The notes below the pieces were generated by a model, which was not told the origin of the DNA, made no database searches, and worked only from the letters and a program-made list of their open reading frames with translations. The translations under genes and the position numbers were made by a program. A stretch of DNA of 10,943 nt from an uncultured Erysipelotrichaceae bacterium (GTDB taxonomy: Bacteria > Bacillota_I > Bacilli_A > Erysipelotrichales > Erysipelotrichaceae): positions 1 to 10,943 of the forward strand of contig CALBJM010000437.1 in the NCBI GenBank assembly GCA_937893225.1, written 5' to 3'. This document shows positions 1-7,034 of this stretch, in pieces; the first letter of the stretch is position 1; the number at the start of each line of letters is the position of its first letter.

Positions 1-78
1 GATGGGATATCTTTAATTATTTCGTGTGTCTACTTCAGTGGGATTGTATCAAAATCTCATAAAGCTTTAAAAGACTTA
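1..78. other. Intergenic edge downstream of the LCP gene
   Basis: This stretch follows the stop codon of the LCP gene and runs to the window edge. The only local structure I see is a loopless 10-bp palindrome at 60-69 (taaagcttta), which is not a convincing terminator because it has no loop and no clean U-tract. The plus strand is open in frame 1 from base 1 to a TGA at 106-108. That would allow the 3' end of a convergent gene overlapping the LCP tail codons, but the roughly 35 residues match nothing I recognise. Confidence 0.4.
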
Positions 79-2334
79 TTATTCCGTTTCTGTTGTTCCT
101 TCTTCTGACGGTTGTTCAGGTTCAGAAGGTGTTTCAGGTTCTGTTGGCTGTTCTGGTGACTCTGGTTGTGTTGGCTCGACCGTTGGAGCTACTGTTGGTT
201 CTGGTGTAGGAGCAACTGTTGGCTCAGCTGTTTGAACAAACTCAGCAGGAGTTGAGGTCGGCTCAGCTGTTTCAACTTCCTCAACTGGTTTTCCACTATC
301 CGTAATACGTGCTTCATCGTACGTTTCTTGAGAAACAGGATCAGGTGTATACGTATTGGCTGAAGACCAGTTAACCGCAGTTGGTTGACTTGGTGTTTCT
401 TCCAAGTTCAAATTTCTCTTGATTGCATTTGCACAATCCTGAATTGAACCATTATACAATCTATAAATCCATAGATTCATCTGTAAACTTGAATTCCACA
501 AATCTGCAGCATATCCATATACTCTAGAAGACTCAAAATCAAACAAACCAGAAATACTATTTGCGTCATAATATCTCTTAGCTTTCTGCAGCGCATAGTT
601 AATAAAACCAGTCATTTGATTAACTGTAAAGTTTGTTTTAATGTTATTTCCAGCAGCATCTAAAATATTTAAGAACATGTTAGGATCCTTAGAAGACATA
701 ACCTTAGAAATAATTTGCTCAATAACTTCTTGTTGATGGCGTTGTCTAGCAAAGTCACCATCAGGGAAAGCATATCTTTCCCGAACAAAACCTAAAGTCT
801 GTTGACCATTTAGATGTTGATTTTTCCCAGCATTTAGAGGAAGCACAACTAATGCATCCTTTTCAACATCCCAGCATTGTGCATTAAAGCTAACATCAAT
901 ATCAACATCTACCCCGCCAACTGCATCTACAACTTGGATAACCGATGCAAAGTTAAACTCAATCGTATAGTCAATATCAATACCCATCAAGTTTTCTACT
1001 GTTTTAACCATGCAATCTTCACTTGCCGCATGTGCTGAATTGATCTTGTCCGATGAACCATAACAAGCAATTGGCACATAGGAGTCACGGGCAATGGATG
1101 TCATTGTTACTTTCATAGAAACTGGGTTTACAGACATCAAAATGATAGAATCTGCAAGGCCTTCATTTTCACCTGTCACCAATACAGTAAATGGTTCCTT
1201 TGTAATATCTTTGTCTGCACCAGATGTTGCAGTAGATGTCACTGTATCAGAGAAATCTAAAATTGATTGTGTATCTGGAAGATATGCAGCTAAGTTTTCA
1301 TCTTCACTAAACTGTGATTGGTAAGAAACTGGTAATACTGCACAATCTACATTTCCAGAAATCAAATTGGATAGAAGATCTGTATATCCAGTACTTTCAA
1401 CATATTCTACAGAAACACCTTCTGATTCTAATTTCTTCTTTGCAATTTCTGCTGTATTTGTACCAGAAGAAATACCAACTTTTCTACCCTCAAGATCTTT
1501 TACATCTGTAATAGGATCTCCACTTGTACCACTATAAATAACTAAACTTGCGGAAACATCCTCTTCTTTTGTATCACCTGTAATCTTATCTACATTCTTA
1601 TTGACTCTGCTTAAAGCATAGAAACCATAGCCGCCTACACCTACAAACAAAGACAATACAACAATTGACATAACAAATAGATAAATCATCTTTGTGCGTA
1701 TCATTAAGATAACAAGCAAATCAAGGAGAACTAAAGCTACGAGCACGCCAATATTGATTATCAAAAAGATACTTTGTGAAATAGATGCAAACTTTGTAAT
1801 ATTGAACATAATATATGTTACAAGAACATTCATCACAATTGTGATAATTGTGACTATAATGTTCAATACTGTGGTATCTTTTTTAAAGGCACCCTTTTTA
1901 GGCTTCTTTTTCTTTTTTTCATCTGAATTTTTAGGATTATGAATAACTGGTGGAACATTCCCATTACCACCACCATTAGTGTTTATATTCAATTTCACAG
2001 TGCTTTCATTCTTCGAAGATGCATCATCTTCGACATGTTCTGGAACATCAAATAAAAATGGTTCATTTTTATCATCAGTACCCATATGTGTATGAAAAGA
2101 TGGTAATGTCGCTGATTTATCTTCATCACTTACAGGATTATTTTGAAAATGTTCAAAGGAAGGCATCACATTTGATGCATTATTATGAGAGCTTAATTCC
2201 TCTGGCATATCCGGGAAATTAGGTTCTTTCTTAGATTGGAAAGAAGGAATATCTGTTGTATGTCTTGAATTACTATCCATTTTAGGTAATTCTGCAGTAG
2301 AATCTAAATCGATATCATCAAAAGGATTTCGCAT
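79..2334 (-). CDS. LCP-family (LytR-CpsA-Psr) wall-polymer ligase with SBP-like extracellular domain
   Basis: LCP proteins transfer lipid-linked teichoic acid or capsule-type polymers to peptidoglycan on the outer face of the membrane. This 751-residue protein has a hydrophilic, probably cytoplasmic N-terminus (1-150) ending in a Lys-rich stretch (140-152). Three membrane helices follow (about 155-180, 185-212, 217-240). Residues about 262-365 resemble one lobe of a type-2 solute-binding protein (motif LEGRKVGISSGT at 281-292, then SGNVDCAVLP at 326-335). The LCP domain is about 383-545, with D395, R416-D417, the KIN motif at 430-432, R518/R520 and D527/R530 as likely pyrophosphate- and metal-site residues. 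A Pro/Glu/Thr-rich tail starts near 689. The ATG overlaps the upstream stop as TAATG, with GGAGG at 2344-2348 nine bases ahead. Three helices plus an accessory domain recall streptococcal CpsA/Wzg, though the accessory domain there is of another type. The family call is firm; the polymer is unknown. Confidence 0.93.
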   Translation of the reverse strand: MRNPFDDIDLDSTAELPKMDSNSRHTTDIPSFQSKKEPNFPDMPEELSSHNNASNVMPSFEHFQNNPVSDEDKSATLPSFHTHMGTDDKNEPFLFDVPEHVEDDASSKNESTVKLNINTNGGGNGNVPPVIHNPKNSDEKKKKKPKKGAFKKDTTVLNIIVTIITIVMNVLVTYIMFNITKFASISQSIFLIINIGVLVALVLLDLLVILMIRTKMIYLFVMSIVVLSLFVGVGGYGFYALSRVNKNVDKITGDTKEEDVSASLVIYSGTSGDPITDVKDLEGRKVGISSGTNTAEIAKKKLESEGVSVEYVESTGYTDLLSNLISGNVDCAVLPVSYQSQFSEDENLAAYLPDTQSILDFSDTVTSTATSGADKDITKEPFTVLVTGENEGLADSIILMSVNPVSMKVTMTSIARDSYVPIACYGSSDKINSAHAASEDCMVKTVENLMGIDIDYTIEFNFASVIQVVDAVGGVDVDIDVSFNAQCWDVEKDALVVLPLNAGKNQHLNGQQTLGFVRERYAFPDGDFARQRHQQEVIEQIISKVMSSKDPNMFLNILDAAGNNIKTNFTVNQMTGFINYALQKAKRYYDANSISGLFDFESSRVYGYAADLWNSSLQMNLWIYRLYNGSIQDCANAIKRNLNLEETPSQPTAVNWSSANTYTPDPVSQETYDEARITDSGKPVEEVETAEPTSTPAEFVQTAEPTVAPTPEPTVAPTVEPTQPESPEQPTEPETPSEPEQPSEEGTTETE
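82..270 (-). repeat. Low-complexity Pro/Glu/Thr-coding tail of the LCP gene
   Basis: Codons for residues about 689-751 encode a degenerate repeat built from x-E-P-T and A-P-T units (AEPT, PEPT, VEPT, then PE/PS-rich). On the plus strand this appears as recurring ggctcagctgttt and actgttgg words. The tail is extracellular by topology and probably an extended wall-spanning spacer. Such repeats can change copy number by slippage, so tail length may vary between strains. Confidence 0.75.
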
Positions 2335-3053
2335 TACTCAATACCTCCAATTTCCCATCTACCATTGTTATTTACAACATGGAACACTGCACTATTCTGT
2401 AAGTCAGACGTGCTCATCTTTGTATCAGATTCATATGTCCATGATGCATTCACATCTATACAAGACAAATTATCTGAAACATCTTCACTATTTTCATTCT
2501 TATAAGAAACTGTATATTCACCAGCAGTAGTACCATTGATTATTACATCTTTAACTTGAATTAAATTGTCTCTACCATCTTGTGTAATATATAGATCCAT
2601 ATCTTTATAGAAGTTATATAAAGTATATGTTTCAAAATCCGATTGCTTAGGCGTATAGATATATTGCATACCACCTATATCATAGTTACCGTCTTTATTT
2701 GTCCAAGTATAATATTGGCAAATAAAATTCTTAACTACTTCTTGTGCAATAGCTTCATCTCCACTTACTTCAGTGCCATCATCATTTTTAATTGATTTAC
2801 CTTCTAACGCACTATTCAATTCTTTAAAATATTTTTTATTAATATCCGTTGGATTATTTCCAATAGAATATTGATCATTAGAATATTCATTATCTGCTTT
2901 TTCTGTAGCAACTGTATCTCCTTCTCCACCTTTAGAAGAAGCAACGCGATAAATATTAAATCCAAAAGCGCAAGCAATTCCCACGCAAGCCACAATAAGT
3001 ATGAGTGATAAAATACCATTCACTTTAATCTTTTTCTTTTTATTGTTTTTCAT
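2334..3053 (-). CDS. Small membrane-anchored extracellular protein, translationally coupled to the LCP gene
   Basis: I do not recognise a named family. From the chosen start the protein has 239 residues: a Lys-rich cytoplasmic tip, one membrane helix at about 13-35, a hydrophilic linker to about residue 95, and a C-terminal extracellular domain (about 98-239) rich in Tyr, Trp and Asp. The helix-then-sheet pattern, ending in a strand with RWEIGG, is reminiscent of small NTF2-like extracytoplasmic domains; that is inference only. I chose the ATG at 3053 because AAGGA lies at 3065-3061, seven bases upstream. The in-frame ATG at 3068 has no ribosome binding site and would itself cover that site. 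The stop overlaps the LCP start by one base (TAATG), implying coupled translation and a functional partnership. A lipobox is absent, so it should stay anchored by the uncleaved helix. A plausible role is accessory subunit of the LCP ligase. Confidence 0.85.
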   Translation of the reverse strand: MKNNKKKKIKVNGILSLILIVACVGIACAFGFNIYRVASSKGGEGDTVATEKADNEYSNDQYSIGNNPTDINKKYFKELNSALEGKSIKNDDGTEVSGDEAIAQEVVKNFICQYYTWTNKDGNYDIGGMQYIYTPKQSDFETYTLYNFYKDMDLYITQDGRDNLIQVKDVIINGTTAGEYTVSYKNENSEDVSDNLSCIDVNASWTYESDTKMSTSDLQNSAVFHVVNNNGRWEIGGIE

Positions 3054-3070
3054 ATACCCTTCCTTCATAT

Positions 3071-3109
3071 AAAAAAGTATCCGTAATATTCTACCACAAC
3101 GGATACCTT
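3071..3109 (-). terminator. Intrinsic terminator after the dehydratase gene
   Basis: On the minus strand GTATCCGT (3106-3099) pairs perfectly with ACGGATAC (3084-3077) across a 14-base loop, followed by six T (3076-3071). The stem can extend by a G-U and two A-U pairs into the T-tract. It sits between the dehydratase stop (3147) and the ribosome binding site of the next gene (3065), so it should end dehydratase transcripts. Its loop contains the candidate -10 element of the next unit. Confidence 0.85.
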
Positions 3110-3116
3110 GATGAAA
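3088..3116 (-). promoter_or_regulatory. Candidate extended -10 promoter for the small-protein/LCP unit, inside the terminator loop
   Basis: The minus strand reads TGG then TAGAAT (3096-3088), an extended -10 with five of six hexamer matches. At 17-bp spacing the -35 position (3116-3111, TTTCAT) is poor, so the call depends on the TGn extension. The predicted start near 3081 leaves a leader of roughly 28 bases carrying the ribosome binding site at 3065-3057. Such a transcript would lack the 5' arm of the terminator stem and escape it. There is no room for a promoter between terminator and gene, which supports this placement. Confidence 0.45.
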
Positions 3117-3117
3117 G

Positions 3118-3139
3118 AATGTGTGTTATTTCACACATT
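3118..3139. repeat. 8-6-8 inverted repeat behind the dehydratase stop
   Basis: aatgtgtg (3118-3125) and cacacatt (3132-3139) are perfect inverted arms around ttattt. The repeat begins eight bases after the dehydratase stop codon and ends just upstream of the -35 position of the candidate promoter at 3088-3116. No T-tract follows in the transcribed direction, so an operator or an mRNA 3'-end stabiliser is more likely than a second terminator. Confidence 0.6.
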
Positions 3140-3146
3140 TCACAAA

Positions 3147-4985
3147 TTATTTAGCTGTAATAATACGAATGATTTTCTGATTATCCGCATCTCCTTTTTC
3201 AACTAAATCTGTTAATGCAGATATTTTTTGATTCACTTCATTCATACTAATGTCTTCTGGTTCTGCAACAAATATTAAATTATTCGCCGTTTTTTTAGAA
3301 TTTTTAGGATCAACCAACAATTCTTCATATAGTTTTTCACCTGGTCTTAATCCAGTAAATTCAATTTTGATATCTTCATCTGGAATCAATCCAGAAAGCT
3401 GAATCAAGTTTCTTGCCAAATCCACAATTTTTACAGGTTTACCCATATCTAAGATAAAGATTTCCCCTGTCTTAGCATAAGAACCAGCTTGTAAAACAAG
3501 TTGCGCAGCTTCTGGAATCGTCATAAAGTAACGAATGATATTCGGATCTGTGACTGTTACAGGTCCACCAGTTTCAATCTGTTTTTCAAATAATGGAATA
3601 ACCGACCCATTGGAACCTAGTACATTACCAAAACGCACTGCACATAATTTTGTTACACCATTATTCTTATAGCCTTCAACAACCAACTCGCACATACGCT
3701 TTGTAGCACCCATAACATTGGTAGTACGAACTGCTTTATCTGTTGAAATCATAACAAACTTATCAACATAATTCATGATACAACACTCAATCACATTCTT
3801 TGTACCAAGAACATTATTTTTGATTGCTTCTAAAGGACTACTCTCTACAAGAGGCACATGCTTATGTGCTGCAGCATGGAACACAACATTTGGATGATAT
3901 TTTTTCATGATTTCATCTACACGTTCTTTATCACGCACAGACCCAATCAAGCACACAACATCAGTCACGGTTTGATCAATGCCATGTCTTCTATCAATGT
4001 TGATTTCTTGTTGCAAATCATACATGTTATTTTCATAAATATCTAACAATACCAATCTCTTAGGTGTAAACTGCATAATTTGTCTAACAAGCTCAGAACC
4101 AATAGAACCACCAGCACCTGTAACCATTACAGTTTTACCAGTCAGATATCCACCTATTTCTTCACTATTTAAATGCAATTCACCTCTACCAAGAAGGTCA
4201 TTGATATTTACATTTCTAACAGAAGCTCTTTCATTAGCATTATCTTGTAATTCAAAAGAAACAATTCTTGTACGCAGATTTAATTGTCTGCATCTTTCAA
4301 TCATTGCCTTTAAATCTTCTTTAGAAATATTCTTAATGGCAATATATGCCGTATCAATATTATATTGTTCTACAATACGCGGCATATCTTCATCTGTTCC
4401 TAGAACAACTACACCTGCTAATCTTTTTTTGACTTTTTTCTTATTCTTATCAATAAATCCAATGATTCTTGTATCGTAATGATTTGAATAAGATATCTCT
4501 TTCATAGCAGTAACACCAGATGTACCGGCCCCTAAAATGACAGCTCTATGACTTTTATGTCTTTGTGAAGAATCTTGACGAATAATTCTATAAATCAATC
4601 GAATGGCTAACATCAACAACAGTTGAATCATACCAGCAATTACAGGCAATGAACGAACATACCACGGTGTCTTAAAAGATAAAATCACAAACCACCATAC
4701 GATATTACCTACAAAAACAGCAGCACCAACTCGTAAAGCTTCATCCACAGAAATAAACATCCACAAAGACTTATTTAACTGAAAGCCCAATATACTCAAT
4801 AAGTTCATCAAAACTGGCCATATCATATACGTCCACAATGCTTGTTCTTCTAATAAATACGAAGATTTACCAAAGTCAGTACGCACATAATATGCAAACC
4901 AATATGAGAAAATAACAATTGAAGTATCTACAATTGCCATTAATATCTCTCTATGTTTACTAATCCACCGATAAAATTTTTGCAT
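3147..4985 (-). CDS. Membrane-bound UDP-sugar 4,6-dehydratase (CapD/WbpM/PglF type)
   Basis: This family catalyses the first step from UDP-GlcNAc (or a similar nucleotide sugar) to a 4-keto-6-deoxy sugar for capsule, wall polysaccharide or glycan synthesis. The 612-residue protein is full length for the large membrane form. About four hydrophobic segments lie within residues 10-135, followed by a first Rossmann-like domain (LGAGTSG, 151-157) and the extended-SDR catalytic domain with NAD(P) motif TGAGGSIG (289-296). The active site shows STDK at 414-417 and NVMGATKR at 423-430, so the usual YxxxK tyrosine is methionine (M425, K429). That substitution is characteristic of WbpM-type enzymes, not a defect. 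The gene has its own promoter (5019-5047) and a terminator (3071-3109), so it seems monocistronic. I see no Shine-Dalgarno before the ATG at 4985; the leader is largely a palindrome. Its product sugar may feed the polymer handled by the downstream LCP protein. Confidence 0.95.
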   Translation of the reverse strand: MQKFYRWISKHREILMAIVDTSIVIFSYWFAYYVRTDFGKSSYLLEEQALWTYMIWPVLMNLLSILGFQLNKSLWMFISVDEALRVGAAVFVGNIVWWFVILSFKTPWYVRSLPVIAGMIQLLLMLAIRLIYRIIRQDSSQRHKSHRAVILGAGTSGVTAMKEISYSNHYDTRIIGFIDKNKKKVKKRLAGVVVLGTDEDMPRIVEQYNIDTAYIAIKNISKEDLKAMIERCRQLNLRTRIVSFELQDNANERASVRNVNINDLLGRGELHLNSEEIGGYLTGKTVMVTGAGGSIGSELVRQIMQFTPKRLVLLDIYENNMYDLQQEINIDRRHGIDQTVTDVVCLIGSVRDKERVDEIMKKYHPNVVFHAAAHKHVPLVESSPLEAIKNNVLGTKNVIECCIMNYVDKFVMISTDKAVRTTNVMGATKRMCELVVEGYKNNGVTKLCAVRFGNVLGSNGSVIPLFEKQIETGGPVTVTDPNIIRYFMTIPEAAQLVLQAGSYAKTGEIFILDMGKPVKIVDLARNLIQLSGLIPDEDIKIEFTGLRPGEKLYEELLVDPKNSKKTANNLIFVAEPEDISMNEVNQKISALTDLVEKGDADNQKIIRIITAK

Positions 4986-4991
4986 AAATAA

Positions 4992-5018
4992 AACACTGAT
5001 AACTCAGTTATCAGTGTT
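4992..5018. promoter_or_regulatory. 27-bp perfect palindrome at the dehydratase transcription start
   Basis: aacactgataact (4992-5004) and agttatcagtgtt (5006-5018) are perfect 13-bp inverted arms around one C. It abuts the -10 hexamer (5024-5019), covers the predicted start near 5012 and ends six bases before the ATG at 4985. This is a classic repressor-operator position. On the minus strand it is followed by TTTTATTT, so it could also act as a terminator for prmC read-through. A transcript starting near 5012 would still carry a short 5' hairpin. Confidence 0.7.
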
Positions 5019-5047
5019 ATTATACTATACATATATTTTTCTCACAA
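5019..5047 (-). promoter_or_regulatory. SigA-type promoter of the dehydratase gene
   Basis: Minus strand -35 TTGTGA (5047-5042), 17-bp spacer, -10 TATAAT (5024-5019). The -10 matches consensus fully and the -35 matches four of six. The predicted start near 5012 falls inside the 27-bp palindrome and gives a leader of roughly 27 bases to the ATG at 4985. Confidence 0.75.
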
Positions 5048-5109
5048 AAAATTATCTGAATTTTTAATGAATAAATCATATTACTAATAATTGCTTTTAA
5101 TAACAGAAA

Positions 5110-5961
5110 TTATTCAAAATACACAAACAACATTCTATCTTTACCATTCATGTCTTTTAGAATCTCATATTTACAGCCTGGTAGTTCTTCTTCTACTAAG
5201 CGAGACATTCTTTCTCTTTGGTCCCAACCCATTTCAAATGCCATGAATGCTCTATCTTTCAGAACTTTTTTACAATCTTTAAAGATTTGTCTATAAAATT
5301 TCAAACCATCTTCACCACCAAATAAGGCAACATGTGGCTCAAAATCTACAACACTCTTTTCCATCACTTCTTCACTTGGGATATATGGTGGATTTGAAAC
5401 TAAAACATCTAATTTTGCACCTTTATCGATTAGCGGTTGCAACATATCCCCTGTCACAAATTCAATATTTGCTTCATTATTTTCTGCGTTTTTTCTCGCC
5501 GTTGCAACAGCCTCTTCAGAAATATCTGTAGCCATCATATGCACTTTTGCCTCTTCTTTAGCAAGCACAATTGCAATAGCCCCACTACCCGTACCAACAT
5601 CAGCACAATGAATTTCATTTTGATTGATAAACCATTCATCCATTCTAGCTAATATATTGGCACAAAGTTCTTCAGTTTCTGGACGAGGAATTAATACATC
5701 TTCATTCACAATCATCTTGTATCCATAAAACCAAGAATAGCCTAATACATGTTCCATTGGTTCATAGTTCAAGATTCTTGCCATACCTTTGTTAAATTCT
5801 TCTTCCAAATCTGATGGCATTTCTTCTTCATAATGCAGATACAAATCATATCTTTCCCTTTGAGACAATTCCGTTAAATACGCCATGACTGTCTCAGGTG
5901 GCACATCTCTTGCTTCACACTTTTTTTCAAATGCTTTTACACTCTTAGAAAAAGTTGTCAT
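5110..5961 (-). CDS. prmC: Release factor glutamine methyltransferase PrmC
   Basis: PrmC (HemK) is a cytoplasmic SAM-dependent enzyme that methylates the glutamine of the GGQ motif in RF1 and RF2, raising termination efficiency. The 283 residues match the normal family length. A helical N-terminal domain (about 1-75) leads to VLIPRPETE (89-97). SAM motif I is DVGTGSGAIAI (121-131), the acidic end of the next strand is D146, and the substrate-glutamine motif NPPY is at 190-193. The ATG overlaps the prfA stop as ATGA, and GGAGG at 5973-5969 lies seven bases upstream, so the enzyme is made together with its substrate. No strong terminator follows; a weak A/T-only hairpin lies in the roughly 125 bases before the dehydratase gene. 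Confidence 0.97.
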   Translation of the reverse strand: MTTFSKSVKAFEKKCEARDVPPETVMAYLTELSQRERYDLYLHYEEEMPSDLEEEFNKGMARILNYEPMEHVLGYSWFYGYKMIVNEDVLIPRPETEELCANILARMDEWFINQNEIHCADVGTGSGAIAIVLAKEEAKVHMMATDISEEAVATARKNAENNEANIEFVTGDMLQPLIDKGAKLDVLVSNPPYIPSEEVMEKSVVDFEPHVALFGGEDGLKFYRQIFKDCKKVLKDRAFMAFEMGWDQRERMSRLVEEELPGCKYEILKDMNGKDRMLFVYFE

Positions 5962-7031
5962 CCTTCTACCTCCAACTTCTTCCTTTCTTCTTCTGCCTGC
6001 AAAGCATCAATCACTTCCTGCAGCTTTCCTTCCATGATTTGATCAAGATGATTGACAGAAAAATGAATTCTATGATCCGTCACTCTATTCTGAGGATAGT
6101 TGTATGTACGAATCTTTTCACTTCTATCTCCAGTTCCAATCTTAGCACGTCTTTCTTTACCTGCAGCTTCTTCCTTTTCTCTTTGCATTTCTTCATATAC
6201 TCTTGCACGAATAATACGAATTGCTGTTTCTCTATTTTCAATCTGCGATCTACCTTCTTGGCAGTTTACAGTAATACCTGTAGGAACATGTACTACACGC
6301 ACAGCACTATCTGTCTTATTGATATGCTGGCCACCAGCACCGGATGCTCTATGTGTTTCAAATGTACATTCACTTAAATCTAAATCAAAATCTTCTTCTT
6401 CAATTTCTGGCTGACACAAAACAGTTGCTGTAGAAGTATGAATTCTTCCCTGTGTTTCTGTCTTAGGTACACGCTGTACACGATGTACACCACTCTCCCA
6501 CTTCAAAGCCTTATATACATCTGTTCCTTTAATAGAAAATACGATTTGTGAAAAACCACCAGCCTCGCTCACGGAAGCTTCCATAACTTGCACTTTCCAA
6601 CCATTACTTTCTGCATAGCGTGTATACATTCTATACAAATCACCAGCGAAGATGTTGCCTTCATCTCCACCAGCACCACCTCTAATTTCCATGATGACAT
6701 CATTTCCATCTTCAGGATCTCTAGGAATCAACATTTTTTGAATTTTTTCTAGAAGTTCTTCACGCGCTGGTACACATTCTTCTCTTTCAATTTCTGCCAT
6801 TTCGCGCATTTCTGCATCTTCTTCTGTCAACATCTCATCTGCTTGTGCTATTCTACTATCCAATTCTTGTAATTCATGCCAAGCTTCTACACTACCACTC
6901 AATCTCGCTTGTTCTTTGGATAATTTCGTAATTTTCTTAGGATCTGAAATTACTTCATCACTAATTAATTGATTACTAATTTCATTATATTGCTTTTCTA
7001 TTTCTTGTAACTTTTCTCTAACTGCGTCCAT
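5958..7031 (-). CDS. prfA: Peptide chain release factor 1 (RF1)
   Basis: RF1 reads UAA and UAG stop codons in the ribosomal A site and triggers peptidyl-tRNA hydrolysis. The 357-residue protein is full length. It has an N-terminal coiled-coil domain (about 1-100), GGAGGDEGNIFAGDLYRMY at 118-136, and the codon-recognition PxT motif as PKT at 189-191, which is RF1-type rather than the SPF of RF2. The catalytic GGQ is at 233-235, with Q235 the PrmC target, and the RF1-type TYNYPQNRVTDHR lies at 309-321. The ATG is three bases after the rpoD stop, with GAGGA at 7043-7039 inside the end of rpoD; the stop overlaps prmC by four bases. The gene is evidently cotranscribed with rpoD and prmC. Confidence 0.98.
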   Translation of the reverse strand: MDAVREKLQEIEKQYNEISNQLISDEVISDPKKITKLSKEQARLSGSVEAWHELQELDSRIAQADEMLTEEDAEMREMAEIEREECVPAREELLEKIQKMLIPRDPEDGNDVIMEIRGGAGGDEGNIFAGDLYRMYTRYAESNGWKVQVMEASVSEAGGFSQIVFSIKGTDVYKALKWESGVHRVQRVPKTETQGRIHTSTATVLCQPEIEEEDFDLDLSECTFETHRASGAGGQHINKTDSAVRVVHVPTGITVNCQEGRSQIENRETAIRIIRARVYEEMQREKEEAAGKERRAKIGTGDRSEKIRTYNYPQNRVTDHRIHFSVNHLDQIMEGKLQEVIDALQAEEERKKLEVEG

Positions 7032-7034
7032 CTA

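Noticed and set aside
1..108. Open plus-strand frame from base 1 to TGA at 106-108, possibly the end of a convergent gene
   Set aside because: About 35 residues are too few to judge, I recognise nothing in them, and part is antisense to the LCP tail. Sequence to the left would settle it.
82..285. Tandem repeat or CRISPR-like pattern on the plus strand (ggctcagctgttt recurring)
   Set aside because: The repeats are short, degenerate and in frame with the Pro/Glu/Thr tail of the LCP protein, so they are coding low complexity.
2816..3019. 67-codon minus-strand frame inside the small anchored-protein gene
   Set aside because: It is a second frame of the same DNA. The main frame has the ribosome binding site, membrane anchor and coupling to the LCP gene.
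3066..3068. ATG at 3068 as start of the small anchored protein
   Set aside because: It has no ribosome binding site, and using it would place the AAGGAAGGG site inside the coding region; the ATG at 3053 is correctly spaced from that site.
6294..6360. RF2-like context (NKTDSAVR) after the GGQ motif of prfA, hinting at an RF2 or hybrid factor
   Set aside because: The codon-reading motif is PKT, not SPF, there is no frameshift site, and the downstream TYNYPQNRVTDHR is RF1-type. The local similarity is shared across the GGQ domain.
5955..6377. 140-codon plus-strand open frame opposite prfA
   Set aside because: It lies wholly antisense to an intact, strongly conserved prfA, has no ribosome binding site I can see, and its Cys/Ser/Phe-rich product is typical of a shadow frame.
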